This document shows positions 17,493 through 26,643 of a stretch of DNA of 64,000 nt, in pieces. The translations under genes were made by a program, and so were the position numbers. Every line of letters starts with the position of its first letter. Positions within the stretch are counted from its first letter, which is position 1. The stretch lies in contig NZ_JXSK01000008.1 of NCBI RefSeq assembly GCF_001083805.1, forward strand, positions 1-64,000, read 5' to 3'. Source of the DNA: Photorhabdus luminescens subsp. luminescens. GTDB lineage: Bacteria > Pseudomonadota > Gammaproteobacteria > Enterobacterales > Enterobacteriaceae. The notes beneath the pieces are model-generated. The model searched no databases. It was given only the letters and a program-made list of their open reading frames with translations, and had not been told where the DNA came from.

Positions 17493-19166
17493 ATGTCTAT
17501 ATCCCTTGAGTACTTTCAATCTGCAAAATTTGACGGTAATTTATATCTCAAATGTCACGGTGAAATGAGTAACAATACAGAAATAAAATACACCGTAACC
17601 AATTTGAATACAAAAGAGATATATGAATATTATAGTGAAGATAATCAACTCGTCTGTTTGACTTCACTTAAACCCGCAAATTATACAATAGAAACCACCC
17701 TTATTCAGGAGGGTAAAACAATTTTTGATCTTACACCAGAAAATATAGAAATAAAAGAATCAGATTTCTTATTTGATATCAATAAGAAAATCGATGAGAT
17801 AGATAAAAACAAAAGTTATAATATCGACATTAACCATATACCACCGAAAAAAACATCCCCAAAAGATAACACTATCTCTTTAAAAGGAAATAATGACATC
17901 CCAAATAAAAATTTAAAGTATAATCTTGAGATTATGTTTTACGCTGATGGGTTAAAAAGATTTGAAATAGAAAAAGATAATTTATTACCTGTTTTTAATT
18001 CATATAAAAGCATAATAGAAATAAAACCTGTTTTTAATCAAGAAGATTTAGATAAGAAAACCTGGAAAACACCCGAATTCAGTAAATTAATTCACCTTTA
18101 CAAGGTAGATGCTGATATTAATCATGCTGATTTAGTCAAGTTAGCCAATGAATTGGAGAAACTGGATTATGTCGAATTTTGCTCTCTTACACCGATTTTG
18201 AAAGAGCTACCGCCGCCACCTTTGCTTCTCGAAGAAGAAACTGCAATTCCTGAATTTGATACTATTCATATCGTTACACCTGATTTTTCACATCTACAGG
18301 GATATTTAGACGAACACAACGGTATGAATATTAAAAAGGCTTGGGATGAAGGTTATAAAGGCAAAGGCGTCACTGTACATCATCTTGATTTTGGCGTTTA
18401 TAGAAACCATGAAGATTTAGTTGGTAATATTACGGTTATCAACAGCCGCCCAGAAACACAAGATTGTAATCACGGTACAGCAGCTACCGGCTGTATTTCT
18501 GCAAAAGATAACAAATTCGGTGTGACGGGTATTGCTCACGAATGTCAATTCCGTTTTTATGATGTCGATGATTTTGATAGAATAATATATAGCTTTTTAC
18601 CCGGAGATATTATTAGTTTAAATATTCAAACTGTAGCCAATAATAGATATTATCCTTTTACCTACCTCAAATCTAATTGGCAAAAAATAAAAAGTTGTGC
18701 TGATGCAGGAGCAATCATTATTTTCGCTTCTGGTAATAGTGGTATTAATTTAGCCTATGACTTCACTTTCCCTAATTATGGCGATCCTGGCGGTATTATG
18801 ATCGGCGCCTGTGCATCAATTAATGGACACAGGTTAGTCTTTTCCAATCATAATCTTTACACCAGTTTAAACTCTTGGGGTGAGAATGTCACAACTACTG
18901 GATATACAAACTTACAGTATCTACCAGGAAATAATAGAAATTATACTCGCAGTTATAATGGCACATCCAGTGCTACACCTTTAGTCGCAGGTGCATTAGC
19001 ACTTATTCAGTCCTATGCTAAATCAAAATATCATAAATATCTTAATTGCACTCAAATAGCAACACTGGTTAGAAGTAGCGGTTTTACAATAGGAGAACTA
19101 CAAGGAATCGGCACACGACCAAATGTCGCAAATGCTTTCAAATTAGTTGATCGTCTGTTTTCTTAA
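17493..19166 (+). CDS. Subtilisin-family (S8) serine protease with N-terminal extension, no signal peptide
   Basis: A 557-residue protein. The start chosen is ATG 17493, seven bases after AGGAG; the earlier ATG 17487 is too close. The catalytic triad is visible: Asp299 in HHLDFGV, His327 in CNHGTAATG, Ser492 in NGTSSATPLVAG, with the oxyanion Asn in FASGNSG. Residues 1-240 form a non-catalytic extension; its last part (KLIHLYKVDADINHADLV, then ELEKLDYVEFCSLTP) resembles an I9-type propeptide, followed by a proline-rich linker. No signal peptide or membrane helix is seen, so it is either cytoplasmic or exported by an unrecognised route. It is isolated, AT-rich, follows an IS remnant and is probably acquired. 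The substrate is unknown; toxin maturation, virulence or peptide processing are possible. Confidence 0.85.
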   Translation: MSISLEYFQSAKFDGNLYLKCHGEMSNNTEIKYTVTNLNTKEIYEYYSEDNQLVCLTSLKPANYTIETTLIQEGKTIFDLTPENIEIKESDFLFDINKKIDEIDKNKSYNIDINHIPPKKTSPKDNTISLKGNNDIPNKNLKYNLEIMFYADGLKRFEIEKDNLLPVFNSYKSIIEIKPVFNQEDLDKKTWKTPEFSKLIHLYKVDADINHADLVKLANELEKLDYVEFCSLTPILKELPPPPLLLEEETAIPEFDTIHIVTPDFSHLQGYLDEHNGMNIKKAWDEGYKGKGVTVHHLDFGVYRNHEDLVGNITVINSRPETQDCNHGTAATGCISAKDNKFGVTGIAHECQFRFYDVDDFDRIIYSFLPGDIISLNIQTVANNRYYPFTYLKSNWQKIKSCADAGAIIIFASGNSGINLAYDFTFPNYGDPGGIMIGACASINGHRLVFSNHNLYTSLNSWGENVTTTGYTNLQYLPGNNRNYTRSYNGTSSATPLVAGALALIQSYAKSKYHKYLNCTQIATLVRSSGFTIGELQGIGTRPNVANAFKLVDRLFS

Positions 19167-19207
19167 TTCAGATAAATGATTTCAAATTAAAGTAGCGATA
19201 TTTTATC

Positions 19208-19236
19208 AAGGCCACCCGTTATTCTACGGGGGCCTT
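19208..19236. terminator. Bidirectional terminator between protease gene and ndh
   Basis: Hairpin with arms AAGGCC(A)CCCG and CGGGGGCCTT (19208-19218 / 19227-19236) between convergent genes, with T-rich sequence on the plus side (TTATATTAATT) and TTTTATC on the other. Confidence 0.75.
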
Positions 19237-19251
19237 ATATTAATTAAATAA

Positions 19252-20556
19252 TTAATGCAGTTTTAATCGTGGGCGAATTACACGGTTAATACCGCCAACG
19301 AGCATCATCAGGCCAGTTTTGATATATCCATGTAAGGCTACCTGATGCATACGATATAAAGAGATATAGACAGCGCGAGCTACACGCCCTTCTATCATCA
19401 TTGAACCACGCATCAAATTGCCCATCAAACTACCCACCGTACTGAATTTAGATAATGACACCAATGAGCCATGATCTTTATAGGTATATTCTTTTAACGG
19501 CTTGTCATGCAACAAGGCAATAATATTACTATAACAGCGGCTGGCCATTTGATGAGCCGCTTGCGCCCTTGGTGGAACAAAGCCGCCTTCCTTCTTCGAG
19601 CATGATGCGCAATCACCAATGGCAAAAATATGCTCATCAAATGTCGTTTGCAGCGTTGGCTTCACCACTAACTGATTAATCCGGTTCGTTTCAAGACCGG
19701 CAATATCTTTCATAAAATCAGGTGCTTTGATACCAGCAGCCCATACCATGAGATCAGCCTTAATCAGCTCACCCTCTTTAGTATTCAACCCATGCTCATC
19801 AGCACTGGTCACCATAGTTTTAGTTAATACATGAACGCCAAGTTTGGTAAGTTCCTGATGTGCCGCAGCAGAAATACGTGCCGGCAATGCAGGCAAAATT
19901 CGTTCTCCTGCTTCAACTAACGTAACGTTCAACGCTTCTGAACTTAGCCCTTCAAAACCATAACTGTTAAGCTGTTTTACCGCATTGTGCAATTCCGCTG
20001 ATAACTCAACCCCTGTCGCACCACCGCCAACGATAGCAATATTAACCTTATCTTGCTGACCACAGTTTGCAGAATACTTAAGAAACAGATTCAACATTTC
20101 ATTATGGAAACGGTGAGCCTGTTGCGGGTTATCCAGGAAGATACAGTGTTCTTTCACACCTTGTGTATTAAAATCATTAGATGTACTGCCCAGGGCCATA
20201 ACCAGAATGTCATAACTCAATTCACGTTCAGGCACCAGTACTTCGTTATATTCATCCCTGATTTCAGACAAAGTAACTTTTTTGCTATCACGGTGAATAT
20301 CAGTCAACGTCCCTAATTGGAAACTGAAATAGTGGTTACGGGCATGAGCCAGATAACTCAACGCATCAACTCCATCATCAAGGGAGCCGGTTGCTACTTC
20401 ATGTAATAACGGCTTCCATAAGTGACTTTGGTTACGATCCACCAGCACAATTTCTGCTTTCTTCTTGCGACCTAACTTATGCCCCAGACTGGTTGCCAGT
20501 TCCAAACCACCAGCACCTCCACCAATGATAACAATTCTCTTCTTTGGTGTTGTCAT
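19252..20556 (-). CDS. ndh: Type II NADH dehydrogenase (NADH:quinone oxidoreductase)
   Basis: A 434-residue single-subunit flavoprotein that oxidises NADH and reduces ubiquinone at the inner membrane without pumping protons. Two Rossmann motifs are clear: FAD-binding [14 protein letters not shown] near residue 11 and NADH-binding [15 protein letters not shown] near residue 175, plus the FAD-binding AIGDCA near residue 310. The C-terminal ~60 residues, which include the segment [15 protein letters not shown], correspond to the membrane-anchoring part. Length matches E. coli Ndh (434). In E. coli ycfP precedes ndh; here that gene is absent and an ERIC element occupies the upstream region. Confidence 0.96.
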   Translation of the reverse strand: MTTPKKRIVIIGGGAGGLELATSLGHKLGRKKKAEIVLVDRNQSHLWKPLLHEVATGSLDDGVDALSYLAHARNHYFSFQLGTLTDIHRDSKKVTLSEIRDEYNEVLVPERELSYDILVMALGSTSNDFNTQGVKEHCIFLDNPQQAHRFHNEMLNLFLKYSANCGQQDKVNIAIVGGGATGVELSAELHNAVKQLNSYGFEGLSSEALNVTLVEAGERILPALPARISAAAHQELTKLGVHVLTKTMVTSADEHGLNTKEGELIKADLMVWAAGIKAPDFMKDIAGLETNRINQLVVKPTLQTTFDEHIFAIGDCASCSKKEGGFVPPRAQAAHQMASRCYSNIIALLHDKPLKEYTYKDHGSLVSLSKFSTVGSLMGNLMRGSMMIEGRVARAVYISLYRMHQVALHGYIKTGLMMLVGGINRVIRPRLKLH

Positions 20557-21012
20557 GACTACTCCACTAAAATGTAAACCAAATGTTATTTAAGGGCAGT
20601 AAAATAGTACCTTTAAATAACATTTAGTTTTATACCCGTTATCTTTCAAGTTGCCTCTTTGTTGGCTGCGCTCACTCACCCCGGTCACATAGTTATCTAT
20701 GCTCCCGGGGATTCGCTCCTTTGCCGTCGCGATGCATCTTGAAATCCATTGGGTATATATAAATAACTGATGTGATAATTACAGAATATCATGACTGGTT
20801 AGTGGGTCATACCAAAATTGAACAACATCAAATTCTTTTGAATAAATAAACATCAATCACAAAATTTGTCAATTTATTTTCAATCGGTTGGATTCGGCTC
20901 TTATTTCTTTCACTTTCCCATTTACATAGGAAATAAAATATGCCCTAAAAAAAGAGCGCTTAAAGAACCTGATATTAAAGAAATTTCAGGAATGTGACCA
21001 TGCTATGTATAC
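20557..21012. other. Intergenic region upstream of ndh, ycfP missing
   Basis: About 455 bases with no coding frame I can support. It contains an ERIC element (20631-20757) and must contain the ndh promoter. E. coli has ycfP between nagZ and ndh; no trace of ycfP was recognised here. Confidence 0.6.
20631..20757 (-). repeat. ERIC element, copy 1
   Basis: A 127-bp imperfect palindrome beginning TATACCCGTTATCTTTCAAG and ending in GGGTATA. It contains the ERIC hallmark segments CTCACCCCGGTCACAT and CTCCCGGGGATTCGCTC. Length equals the 127-bp ERIC consensus. Orientation is opposite to copy 2 and the same as copy 3. Confidence 0.93.
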
Positions 21013-21035
21013 AAAAAAGCGGGATATTTTCCCGC
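21013..21035 (-). terminator. Terminator downstream of nagZ
   Basis: Stem GCGGGA/TCCCGC (21019-21024 / 21030-21035) followed on the minus strand by six T residues (21013-21018). Standard Rho-independent form for the lpoB-thiK-nagZ cluster. Confidence 0.82.
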
Positions 21036-21087
21036 ACAATTAACGCTAAAGGTCATCTATTTGGCAGTAACACAAACACTTTACAAA

Positions 21088-22110
21088 TTACCGTGCGCAA
21101 TCCTGCCATTGTTCATACAAAGCCGTTAGTGCTTTATTAGCCTGCTGCCAACGCTTTGAATTCTTTAACTCATTCAGGCTATATTGACCGCCTCGATGAT
21201 ACAATTCTGATAATTTCTCCACTTTGGTCAACGGCAGATTGTCAAGCACGCTAACCGCCCCATCACGGTTATTACAGATCAAAATCATGTCACAACCAGC
21301 ATTCAGTGCTGTCTGTCCGCGTTCAACGTAACTTCCCATCATCGCCGCCCCTTCCATAGAGAGGTCATCGGAAAATATCACGCCATTAAACCCCAATTGC
21401 TGACGCAGCACCGATTTTAACCAATATGAAGACCCACTGGCGGGATGCTCATCTACCTGAGGATAGATCACATGAGCCGGCATAATCGCATCCAATAAAT
21501 TACGCTGGATAAAATCACGGAAAATAGACATATCATGATGACAAATAACTTCCAACGGGCGATCATCACAGGGAGTTTCTTTATGAGAATCAGCATTGAC
21601 AGCGCCATGCCCCGGAAAATGTTTACCCGTCGATTTCATTCCGGCAGAATGCATGCCTTTAATAAAGCACTCCGCCATCATCTTGGCCTGTTCAGGATCT
21701 TCATGGAATGAACGTTCACCAATAGCCACACACTGGTGACCTAAATCCAAAACCGGCGCAAAGCTGATATCAATATCCATAGCAATCATTTCAGACGCCA
21801 TCAACCAACCCGCTTCTTCCGCCAATTGAGTGCCATTAAGATTATCTCCCAATCCTGCAAAAGATTGAGCCGCCGGTAAGCAAGTAAAACCTTCACGGAA
21901 ACGCTGAACTCTGCCGCCTTCTTGATCAACAGCAATCACCAGACGGTGACGGGAAGCCTTACGAATCTGACGTACTAATTCTCGTAATTGCTCAACATCA
22001 TAAAAATTACGGGTAAACAGAATTAATCCGCCCACTAATGGATGTTGCAAAATTTCCTTCTCTTCACTATCCAATTCATAACCAACAACATCTAACATGA
22101 CCGGACCCAT
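21088..22110 (-). CDS. nagZ: Beta-N-acetylhexosaminidase, peptidoglycan recycling
   Basis: A 340-residue glycoside hydrolase family 3 enzyme that removes GlcNAc from anhydromuropeptides in the cytoplasm. Visible family motifs: [13 protein letters not shown] at the start, [16 protein letters not shown] near residue 62, the catalytic-loop sequence [18 protein letters not shown] near residue 160, and the nucleophile region [11 protein letters not shown] near residue 245 (the Asp of SDDLSM). Length matches E. coli NagZ. It lies 51 bp downstream of thiK on the same strand and probably shares its transcript with lpoB and thiK. Confidence 0.96.
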   Translation of the reverse strand: MGPVMLDVVGYELDSEEKEILQHPLVGGLILFTRNFYDVEQLRELVRQIRKASRHRLVIAVDQEGGRVQRFREGFTCLPAAQSFAGLGDNLNGTQLAEEAGWLMASEMIAMDIDISFAPVLDLGHQCVAIGERSFHEDPEQAKMMAECFIKGMHSAGMKSTGKHFPGHGAVNADSHKETPCDDRPLEVICHHDMSIFRDFIQRNLLDAIMPAHVIYPQVDEHPASGSSYWLKSVLRQQLGFNGVIFSDDLSMEGAAMMGSYVERGQTALNAGCDMILICNNRDGAVSVLDNLPLTKVEKLSELYHRGGQYSLNELKNSKRWQQANKALTALYEQWQDCAR

Positions 22111-22161
22111 AACATTCCTCGCTTGTATTCATATATTGCAATCAATACAGTAGTGATAGAT

Positions 22162-23049
22162 TTAAAACGTTAGACCAAAAGAGAGACGTAACGGTTGCGC
22201 TAATTCTAAAAATTGTGGATCGCCACTCTGTCTCCAACGCACTTCAAACCACATCAAAAACATATAATCAACCCAAGGTTGCCAACGTTTAATCTGGCGC
22301 TCTAATCGCGTCCGATCTAAGTATCCTGATGGCTGACAGCAATAAGAGTTCAAAAAATCCTGCTGCTGCGAATCACCCCAATGATTAGTGCGAAACAGTG
22401 TCGCTAGCGCAAATCCAATATCGGTATCAGTTGCATATTCCCAATCAATGAGTTTCAACCCCCAAGAAGTATTAAGCAAATTACCGTAATGCACATCCAT
22501 ATGAGCAGGTGATAATTTTAGTATTGAAGGCATTGGAGACGATATAAAATGTTTATGCAACCGCAACCAGCGGGGAGTAAGACGCGCTTTATCAATTTGC
22601 AACCAGTAGCTTTCTAGCTGATGCCGTAGTTGAAGCCGATACCCAAACAGAGGCTGGTGATGCAAAATCGCCAATAATGCCGCCAATTTTTGCAAAAAAT
22701 CAGGCTGAGAAAACTCATTTTGCCCAATAACACGACCGGGCAACCACTCCAACAACAGCCAGTGAGGAACCATTGCTATGACTTGCGGAGCAATTTTTAC
22801 CTGGCCGAGATGGCGCAAAATGGCGCTTTCACGCCGACGATTAACGCCAAGCTGTTTCCCCTGCCGCCACTGCCTGCGGCCAACAACATGATATTCACCA
22901 TTGGTAGCATAATAACTCTCGTTTGTCAGACCACTTAACGATCTTATCTTCCAATCGCTTACCTCAGTATGCGGCCATTGCCTGCACAACGCCCGCAACA
23001 AACAATCATGATTATTTAACGTCACCGTGCCCTGACCAAAGAATTTCAC
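22162..23049 (-). CDS. thiK: Thiamine kinase
   Basis: A 295-residue aminoglycoside/choline kinase-fold protein that phosphorylates thiamine in salvage. The catalytic loop HMDVHYGNLLN lies near residue 185 and the Mg-binding LKLIDWEYATDTDIG follows near residue 205. The start codon appears to be GTG at 23049, inside the 3' end of lpoB (38-bp overlap), and the N-terminus MKFFGQGTVTLNNHD then aligns with E. coli ThiK's helix LLSRFF. Sequence divergence from E. coli is considerable but motifs and position (lpoB-thiK-nagZ) agree. Confidence 0.88.
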   Translation of the reverse strand: MKFFGQGTVTLNNHDCLLRALCRQWPHTEVSDWKIRSLSGLTNESYYATNGEYHVVGRRQWRQGKQLGVNRRRESAILRHLGQVKIAPQVIAMVPHWLLLEWLPGRVIGQNEFSQPDFLQKLAALLAILHHQPLFGYRLQLRHQLESYWLQIDKARLTPRWLRLHKHFISSPMPSILKLSPAHMDVHYGNLLNTSWGLKLIDWEYATDTDIGFALATLFRTNHWGDSQQQDFLNSYCCQPSGYLDRTRLERQIKRWQPWVDYMFLMWFEVRWRQSGDPQFLELAQPLRLSFGLTF

Positions 23050-23581
23050 CCGTCTGTACCAGCATCAGTTGCATGACGATATCACGCTTATCACTGTTGC
23101 CCGAAACTATAGAATAGAGAACATAATCGGCATTCAAATAACGCGCCAGACCAATCGCTTTGCTACGCAAACCCAAACTATCTTCCTCAGATAAGCCTAG
23201 AGATTGACGGGCACTTTGCACCTGATCTTGCGGCACTAATTCAAAAACATGTTTGCTACTGAGAGCCTGACATAAAGCATTGGTTGCCGGCATGGTTTGT
23301 AACGCACCGTTGGTATTGTTTTTTACTGTATCAACTAACAGTAATTTTCCGTTTTCCAACCCATTAGCCTTAACTAATTGCTCGACTAATGGCTGCACAG
23401 TACCTTCCCAATCAGTCGTGCTCATTTTCGGGAGTTCTGGCACCTTTTCAGATGGTGGCGTCGGTTTTTCCGATGGAGTCACTGGTACAACTGGCGTCGG
23501 GGGTTCAGGCTGCTCCGGTGGCAAAGATGGACATCCAGCCAAAAACATAACCGATAGTGCTACAAAAAGAATTCTTCTCAT
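23012..23581 (-). CDS. lpoB: Outer-membrane lipoprotein activator of PBP1b
   Basis: A 189-residue lipoprotein. Start ATG 23581 gives MRRILFVALSVMFLAGC, a lipoprotein signal with lipobox LAGC; the frame extends upstream but that would bury the signal. After the Cys comes a Pro-rich disordered linker (PEQPEPPTPVVPVTP), then the globular domain (ANGLENGKLLLVDTVKN; QVQSARQSLGLSEEDSLGLRSKAIGLARYLNADYVLYS). LpoB reaches from the outer membrane through peptidoglycan to stimulate the glycosyltransferase activity of PBP1b. It overlaps the thiK start. ycfL, which lies between hinT and lpoB in E. coli, is absent. Confidence 0.93.
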   Translation of the reverse strand: MRRILFVALSVMFLAGCPSLPPEQPEPPTPVVPVTPSEKPTPPSEKVPELPKMSTTDWEGTVQPLVEQLVKANGLENGKLLLVDTVKNNTNGALQTMPATNALCQALSSKHVFELVPQDQVQSARQSLGLSEEDSLGLRSKAIGLARYLNADYVLYSIVSGNSDKRDIVMQLMLVQTGEILWSGHGDVK

Positions 23582-23681
23582 TAACCTATTCCAATTACAG
23601 AGTTTTAAAAAACAGATAAGTTTTCGCTGTGACAGCAGCAACATACTATCGGTTCAACTCCAATGATAAATTCGCAGCATT

Positions 23682-23711
23682 TATTAAAAAATCGAGTATT
23701 AAAAAATCGAG
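23682..23711. repeat. 15-bp perfect tandem duplication upstream of lpoB
   Basis: TATTAAAAAATCGAG occurs twice back to back (23682-23696 and 23697-23711) in the short hinT-lpoB gap where E. coli carries ycfL. Possibly a replication-slippage scar. Confidence 0.8.
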
Positions 23712-23776
23712 ATATTCGAGGCCATCTTGGAATAGACATCCCCAAATATCTACTTATATCCATGAATTTCAGTGCG

Positions 23777-24133
23777 TTACATTGTCTTTATCAGCAATGG
23801 CCCTAAATGGCGACCACCAACCAAATGCATATGAATATGATAAACTTCCTGTCCCGCATGGCGGTTACAGTTCATAATCAAACGATATCCATCTTCAGCA
23901 ATGCCTTCTTGTTCAGCAATTTTTGCTGCAACCGTCATCATTCGTCCTAACGTTGCTTCATGCTCCGGTTTAACATCGTTCACTGTTGGGATAAGAACAT
24001 TTGGAATAATCAGAATATGGGTCGGTGCCTGTGGAGAAATATCGCGGAATGCAGTGACCAGATCGTCCTGATAAACAATATCAGAAGGTATTTCACGGCG
24101 AATAATTTTACTGAAAATAGTTTCTTCTGCCAT
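23777..24133 (-). CDS. hinT: HIT-family purine nucleoside phosphoramidase
   Basis: A 118-residue histidine-triad hydrolase of AMP-lysine/phosphoramidate substrates. The triad HIHMHLVGG is at about residues 100-108 and the opening [23 protein letters not shown] is near identical to E. coli HinT. Start ATG 24133 is chosen over the in-frame GTG three bases upstream; the ribosome site is AAAGGAAAA. It lies upstream of lpoB with a 195-bp gap that lacks ycfL. Confidence 0.96.
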   Translation of the reverse strand: MAEETIFSKIIRREIPSDIVYQDDLVTAFRDISPQAPTHILIIPNVLIPTVNDVKPEHEATLGRMMTVAAKIAEQEGIAEDGYRLIMNCNRHAGQEVYHIHMHLVGGRHLGPLLIKTM

Positions 24134-24204
24134 CACATTTTCCTTTTATTCAAAAAAATAACAGATATATGAGCGCCTACAAGCCAAAGATTCAAGTTGA
24201 TAAA

Positions 24205-24990
24205 TCAGATTTTGTCTACATCAACATGAAATAAATCGCAAAAATTCTGTGTGGTCACCTCTGCTAGTGTTTCAACATTCACACCTTTGAGTACAGCCAT
24301 ATATTCCGCAACATCACGTACATATGCAGGTTGGTTCTCTTTGCCACGATGAGGCACGGGAGCAAGGTAAGGAGAATCGGTTTCAATCAGAATACGATCC
24401 AACGGTACATATCTCGCCGCTTCACGAATCTGCTCCGCATTACGGAAAGTTACAATACCAGAGAATGAAATATAGAAGCCCAAATCCAGCAATTCTCTCG
24501 CCGTATCTTTATCTTCGGTAAAACAGTGCAAAACACCACCACACTCTCGTGCCTGTTCTTCACGCAATACCTTCAAAGTATCATCACGAGCATTACGGGT
24601 ATGAACGATAACAGGCTTGTTAAGTTTGCGTCCGATACGGATATGTTCACGAAATGAGGTTCGCTGTAATTCAGCATTATCCTGTTGATAATAGTAATCC
24701 AACCCAGTTTCACCTAGTGCGACAACTTCATTCCCGGCCGCTAAACGTGCCAACTCATCAAAGTCATAACCTTCATCCAGATTAAGTGGATGAATACCGC
24801 AGGAAAAGACGATATTTTCCCGTTTACCAATGAGAGTTTTCATTTGCTGGAAACCGGGTAGCGTCGTCGCTACTGCCAGCATAAATTTAACCTCCCGATC
24901 TGCCGCTTTTGCAACCACATCATCTACATTTTTATGTAGGTTTTCATAATCGAGACAATCGAGATGACAATGCGAATCAACTAACAACAT
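24205..24990 (-). CDS. ycfH: TatD-family metal-dependent hydrolase YcfH
   Basis: A 261-residue TIM-barrel metal-dependent hydrolase/DNase of the TatD family. Metal ligands are visible: HCHLD at the N-terminus (DSHCHLDCLDYENL), ALGETGLDYYY near residue 92, PVIVHTRNA near 128, GVLHCFTED near 152 and LIETDSPYLAP near 200. Start ATG 24990 (MLLVDSHCH) matches the E. coli start; the frame runs six codons further upstream. It is the last gene of the tmk-holB run, 31 bp after holB. In E. coli ptsG follows; here hinT follows. Confidence 0.93.
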   Translation of the reverse strand: MLLVDSHCHLDCLDYENLHKNVDDVVAKAADREVKFMLAVATTLPGFQQMKTLIGKRENIVFSCGIHPLNLDEGYDFDELARLAAGNEVVALGETGLDYYYQQDNAELQRTSFREHIRIGRKLNKPVIVHTRNARDDTLKVLREEQARECGGVLHCFTEDKDTARELLDLGFYISFSGIVTFRNAEQIREAARYVPLDRILIETDSPYLAPVPHRGKENQPAYVRDVAEYMAVLKGVNVETLAEVTTQNFCDLFHVDVDKI

Positions 24991-25021
24991 ATTTAAACTC
25001 GTATACAAAAAGATTTCAGGG

Positions 25022-26005
25022 TTATGAAGTAAACTGTTTTTCCCAATTGAGCAACTGTTCTGTCAACAATAATTCCCAATTTACGCCCACCACTGAAAGC
25101 AACTGATGACGACAAGACATCCAATCATCAACGCTTTGCAGCAAAACAGCCATAGTATGCATGGAACTTAATTGATAAATCAGCGTTTGTTGATCCTGAT
25201 TGATGCAATAACGCTGTACCTGCCGTTGCCACTTCACTGCATCAAGTAACAAACTGATAAGCCAATGAAGGCGTTGCGGCGCATTTTCATGATTCAGTTG
25301 AGGTAAAAGTGACAAAATATCACGTTTGTCCAAAGCCTGTTTGACAGCCTGGCAAAATCGCTCCCGTATCTGCCATTGCTCTGGTTGTAACAATTGTTCT
25401 GCTGCTACGGGTGCCCCTTGAGACAGTTTCAACGCTGTCATTGCATCGACCGAAGAAATTAAAGGCAACTGTTTTTGCAACCAATAAAGGCTACTTTCCA
25501 TTTCAGGCACCGACAGAAAATAGTAAAAACAGCGGCTACGTAAAGTTGCCAAAAGGCTGGCTGGTTGCCGGCATTCCAGAAGAAAATAGGTATGTTCCGG
25601 CGGCTCTTCCAACGTTTTCAATAATGCATTAGCCGCAGCATCTGTCAAACACTCAGTCAAAGGTAACCAGACAATTTTTACCCCGCCTTGCTGAGAACGA
25701 CTATAGAGCTTTTCCGTAATCTGCCGTACCGCTTCCACACCAACGCTGGTTTTACCCTTCTCCGGAGACATAATGTGCCAATCAGGATGGGTCTCTGCCA
25801 TCATCAAGTGACAACTATGACACTTCCCACAACTTTTCATCTCCTGCCTATTCTGACACATCAACCATCGGCTTAATCCATAGATCAACACATCGGCTCC
25901 AGTACCTGCATTAGCATGAACCAATAAAGCGTGATGTCCTCGTCCTTGCCGGTGAGATTCCACCAACTGACGATATGCCTGATTAAGCCACGGATACCAA
26001 TTCAT
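25022..26005 (-). CDS. holB: DNA polymerase III subunit delta prime
   Basis: A 327-residue clamp-loader subunit. It opens YPWLNQAYRQLV; the zinc-binding cysteines are in MKSCGKCHSCHLM (about residues 55-67), followed by SVGVEAVRQI and the SRC-type motif LRSRCFYYF near residue 155. The P-loop is degenerate (NAGTGADV), as expected because delta prime is not an ATPase. The ATG overlaps the tmk stop as ATGA, so it is translationally coupled to tmk. Confidence 0.94.
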   Translation of the reverse strand: MNWYPWLNQAYRQLVESHRQGRGHHALLVHANAGTGADVLIYGLSRWLMCQNRQEMKSCGKCHSCHLMMAETHPDWHIMSPEKGKTSVGVEAVRQITEKLYSRSQQGGVKIVWLPLTECLTDAAANALLKTLEEPPEHTYFLLECRQPASLLATLRSRCFYYFLSVPEMESSLYWLQKQLPLISSVDAMTALKLSQGAPVAAEQLLQPEQWQIRERFCQAVKQALDKRDILSLLPQLNHENAPQRLHWLISLLLDAVKWQRQVQRYCINQDQQTLIYQLSSMHTMAVLLQSVDDWMSCRHQLLSVVGVNWELLLTEQLLNWEKQFTS

Positions 26006-26643
26006 CAGCTATTTTCCTGCTGCTTTAGCCACTGCCCAAGTACCTGATAAATATCTTCTTGTACCTGCTCTATTGATTGAGCCGCATCAACGGTCACAAT
26101 ACGCTTATCCTGTGCTGCAAACTCCAGGTAACGACTACGAGTACGATTAAAAAAATCCATCGACTCTTTTTCAATTCGGTCTAACTCTCCACGTTCGCGA
26201 GCGCGTAGTAAACCAATCTGAGGAGGAATATCAAGATAAATAGTTAGGTCAGGGTGAAAATCGCCAAGCACGGTATCACGCAGTGAAGTCATCAAGTTTT
26301 TATCAATACCACGCCCACCCCCTTGATATGCCTGGGAAGAGAGGTCATGACGATCACCCACAACCCATGTACCGCAAGCCAAAGCAGGTTTAATCACATT
26401 TTCGACTAATTGAACTCTGGCTGCATATAACATTAATACCTCTGCTTTATCCGTCAGAGATTCACCTTCAACACCTTGTTTAATTAACCCACGTAATTTT
26501 TCTGCCAGTGGTGTTCCACCCGGCTCACGGGTAAAAATTAAATTCTGAATACCGTGCTGCTGCAATATTTCAACGACTGTTTTCATCGCTGACGTTTTTC
26601 CTGCGCCTTCCAGCCCTTCAATAACAATAAATTTGCCGTTCAT
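26005..26643 (-). CDS. tmk: Thymidylate kinase
   Basis: A 212-residue dTMP kinase that makes dTDP. The P-loop [11 protein letters not shown] is at residues 9-19, [14 protein letters not shown] near residue 38, [16 protein letters not shown] near residue 97, and the LID-type segment [14 protein letters not shown] near residue 148. It overlaps mltG (ATGA) and holB, forming a tightly coupled mltG-tmk-holB unit. Confidence 0.96.
   Translation of the reverse strand: MNGKFIVIEGLEGAGKTSAMKTVVEILQQHGIQNLIFTREPGGTPLAEKLRGLIKQGVEGESLTDKAEVLMLYAARVQLVENVIKPALACGTWVVGDRHDLSSQAYQGGGRGIDKNLMTSLRDTVLGDFHPDLTIYLDIPPQIGLLRARERGELDRIEKESMDFFNRTRSRYLEFAAQDKRIVTVDAAQSIEQVQEDIYQVLGQWLKQQENS

Noticed and set aside
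20800-20890. FNR site upstream of ndh
   Set aside because: E. coli ndh is FNR-repressed, but the sequence CATCAATCACAAAATTTG does not contain the TTGAT-N4-ATCAA palindrome.
22923-23117. Plus-strand 64-codon frame over the lpoB/thiK junction
   Set aside because: Both minus-strand genes are clearly coding here; this frame has no homology-like features.
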